Below, piece by piece: positions 6,001-6,249 of a DNA stretch of 6,249 nucleotides. The notes below the pieces were generated by a model, which ran no database searches, had not been told where the DNA came from, and saw only the letters and a program-made list of their open reading frames with translations. This DNA comes from an uncultured Bacteroidota bacterium (GTDB lineage Bacteria; Bacteroidota; Bacteroidia; Bacteroidales; CAIWKO01): contig CALGYY010000111.1 in the NCBI GenBank assembly GCA_937934705.1, positions 1 to 6,249 on the forward strand, in the 5' to 3' direction. Each line of letters begins with the position of its first letter. The first letter of the stretch is position 1. The position numbers were made by a program, and so were the translations under genes.

Positions 6001-6125
6001 GGAACGGAGTGATCATGGGTACAGACAAAGTCGGAAAACAGGATGTCTACACCTGGATCCTGTTTATTACCGACAGTATGGGAATTGAGTATAAGAAAAC
6101 CGGGCGTGTAACCCTGATGGACTGA
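3048..6125 (+). CDS. Large secreted multidomain Ig/PKD-repeat protein with T9SS type B (gliding motility-associated) C-terminal domain
   Basis: This 1025-residue protein is probably a surface-exposed or secreted adhesin-like protein. Residues 1-22 are a Sec signal peptide (MKKHR, Leu/Ile core, NAHA|Q). Residues 23-170 form a Cys-rich module with 15 cysteines that I do not recognise. Residues 174-513 are four tandem 85-residue repeats. Four further Ig- or PKD-like domains follow, at about 514-606, 607-680, 681-757 and 758-846, each with one cysteine pair (526/591, 617/668, 694/745, 771/832). A last PKD domain lies at 847-930. The final two carry the PKD signature WxWNFGD (791-797 and 876-882). 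Residues about 931-1025 are a type B T9SS sorting domain of the CHU_C family: FPNAFTPNGDGLNETF at 936-951, then IFDRWGMKVFE and W-N-G. This domain contains no Cys. Proteins with this ending are called gliding motility-associated, but the domain is a secretion signal and does not show gliding. No catalytic domain is seen. The gene probably shares a transcript with the small gene 9 bases upstream and ends before a terminator. Confidence 0.93.
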   Translation: MKKHRILLSLLLILIIALNAHAQTATVTLYYSGAQAVGCCDVCGTDYMCIGSSGCPCCQASQQTKTFVDPVPAGNTVTGVTITYYAADCSALSVPSSLNGTLICSAVNTVGNNTCACSSCNPVWCSNTFPCGLPNYVYGGVNTLYADPSPFGTEICTQRVTIQLTYAPGGPSGPATPGAITGPTTVCPGQVVTYSIAAVTGATSYTWTVPAGSTINSGQGSTSISVTIGSGGGQVCVTATNVCGTSSPSCLTIGMGSAPATPGPITGSATFCPTQTYTYSITAVPGATTYNWTVPAGATINSGQGTTSVSVTFGSNAGQICVTATGACGTSAASCLTVSLGAPPSPPASITGGSSFCSGATATFSCSTVTGATSYNWTVPAGTTITSGQGTTSITVTLGSTGGQVCVTATTICGTSTPTCITISIQASPPAPGSINGPAAVCDGSVQIYSIAAVSGATGYTWSVPAGSTITAGQNTTSITVSMGTPGGDICVFAISTCGNGPSTCLNVVVNPVPDVTNSVTSFSLCTGETTNIVPAGSVAGTSFDWTASNTSGTVGGFSSSGNGNIADLLTNTQNGPGVVTYTVTPSAAGCTGTPVNFTVTVNPIPQIQFNSLPDVCLGGSAVNLNQASPTGGTYTGNGVVNNAFNPQAAGIGTHTLTYTYTDPLTGCINSATQTITVNTDIQISVSPQTSFVCQGSPTVLTASGANTYTWSPSLGLSSVSGSSVTATPLSSTVYTVTGVNSAGCSGSATAMVNIHPKYGVSFTADPMNGCAPLEVSFNFPGGQNWTDSTWQWNFGDPASVDNTSDISNPIHTFIEDNIYTVSLTLLNIHGCPESGSLQISANIKPQADFRYLPESISMDDPTVIFEDLSTDAQIWSWNFGDPASGPYDYATGPVTSHIYSDSGTYWVTLIAESSQGCADTVAKPVYIHPMFVVYFPNAFTPNGDGLNETFLPYMQGIDPANYKLMIFDRWGMKVFESGDPSEVWNGVIMGTDKVGKQDVYTWILFITDSMGIEYKKTGRVTLMD
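3567..4586 (+). repeat. Four tandem 255-bp units encoding 85-residue Ig/PKD-like repeats
   Basis: The units are 3567-3821, 3822-4076, 4077-4331 and 4332-4586 (residues 174-258, 259-343, 344-428 and 429-513), each exactly 85 codons with no gap needed. Shared features are ITG or ING near the start, an early Cys, GATxYxWxVPAGxTI, then GQxxTSxxV, and C-V or C-V-like with CG and a final Cys near the end. Cysteines at unit positions 14, 63, 70 and 77 are kept in all four; unit 3 has one more at position 23. DNA identity is high only in blocks (for example around GGACAGGGCACCAC in units 2 and 3), so amplification is not recent. Confidence 0.93.
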
Positions 6126-6194
6126 TCATTGGATTAAAGCAGGGATCAGACCGTACACAGACTTGCGGATCATTTTTCCGGTATTTATTAAAAC

Positions 6195-6234
6195 AGAAGA
6201 GGCTGTCTCAAAATCGAGACGGCCTCTTTTTTTT
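6195..6234 (+). terminator. Rho-independent terminator after the large T9SS cargo gene
   Basis: The left arm 6198-6209 (AGAGGCTGTCTC) pairs with 6216-6227 (GAGACGGCCTCT) over 12 positions, with one T-G wobble (6204/6221) and a 6-base loop (6210-6215). It is followed by a run of eight T residues (6227-6234). It lies about 70 bases after the stop codon at 6123-6125. The outer AGAGGC/GCCTCT stem is the same as in the hairpin at 554-589. Nothing else is seen between the stop codon and the window end. Confidence 0.92.
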
Positions 6235-6249
6235 ATTCAGGAATGATAC

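Noticed and set aside
3048..6125. Naming the large protein a gliding motility protein
   Set aside because: The CHU_C (gliding motility-associated) ending is a T9SS sorting signal found on many unrelated cargos; no SprB-like or Gld motor component is visible in the window.

Overview
The window looks like chromosomal DNA of a Bacteroidota bacterium. Three things support this: the tail of a primary sigma factor with the Bacteroidota-type C-terminus, two large exported proteins ending in the two classes of type IX secretion (T9SS) sorting domain, and TAnnTTTG-type -7 promoter elements instead of TATAAT. Coding DNA is near balanced GC, while the intergenic DNA is AT-rich. Genus or family cannot be fixed from this sequence alone. 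I see no mobile element, tRNA, rRNA, CRISPR array or phage gene.

Layout. (1) Positions 1-533, plus strand: the 3' part of the primary sigma factor gene (rpoD/sigA), cut by the window edge. (2) Positions 554-589: a strong hairpin with A-rich and T-rich flanks that can end transcription from both sides, between the convergent sigma gene and gene 2. (3) Positions 616-2310, minus strand: an exported protein with seven SBBP-like repeats, probably a seven-bladed beta-propeller, and a C-terminal type A T9SS sorting domain. (4) Positions 2311-2597: an AT-rich divergent promoter region with a TATTTTTG -7 element on each strand and several short repeats. (5) Positions 2598-3038 and 3048-6125, plus strand, 9 bases apart and probably one operon: a small exported protein of unknown function, then a 1025-residue surface or secreted adhesin-like protein. 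The latter has a Cys-rich N-terminal module, four 85-residue tandem repeats, several Ig/PKD-type domains and a type B (gliding motility-associated, CHU_C) T9SS sorting domain. (6) Positions 6195-6234: a rho-independent terminator.

How the genes relate. The sigma factor is housekeeping and unrelated in function to its neighbours, although the promoter elements seen here are of the kind it recognises in this phylum. The other three products are all predicted to leave the cytoplasm through Sec. The two large ones should then cross the outer membrane by T9SS. The divergent arrangement allows shared regulation, but nothing in the sequence proves it. No enzymatic domain is visible in any of the three exported proteins. 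The window reads as ordinary surface-protein territory. The most unusual parts are the Cys-rich N-terminus of the large protein and its four length-invariant, four-cysteine repeats.
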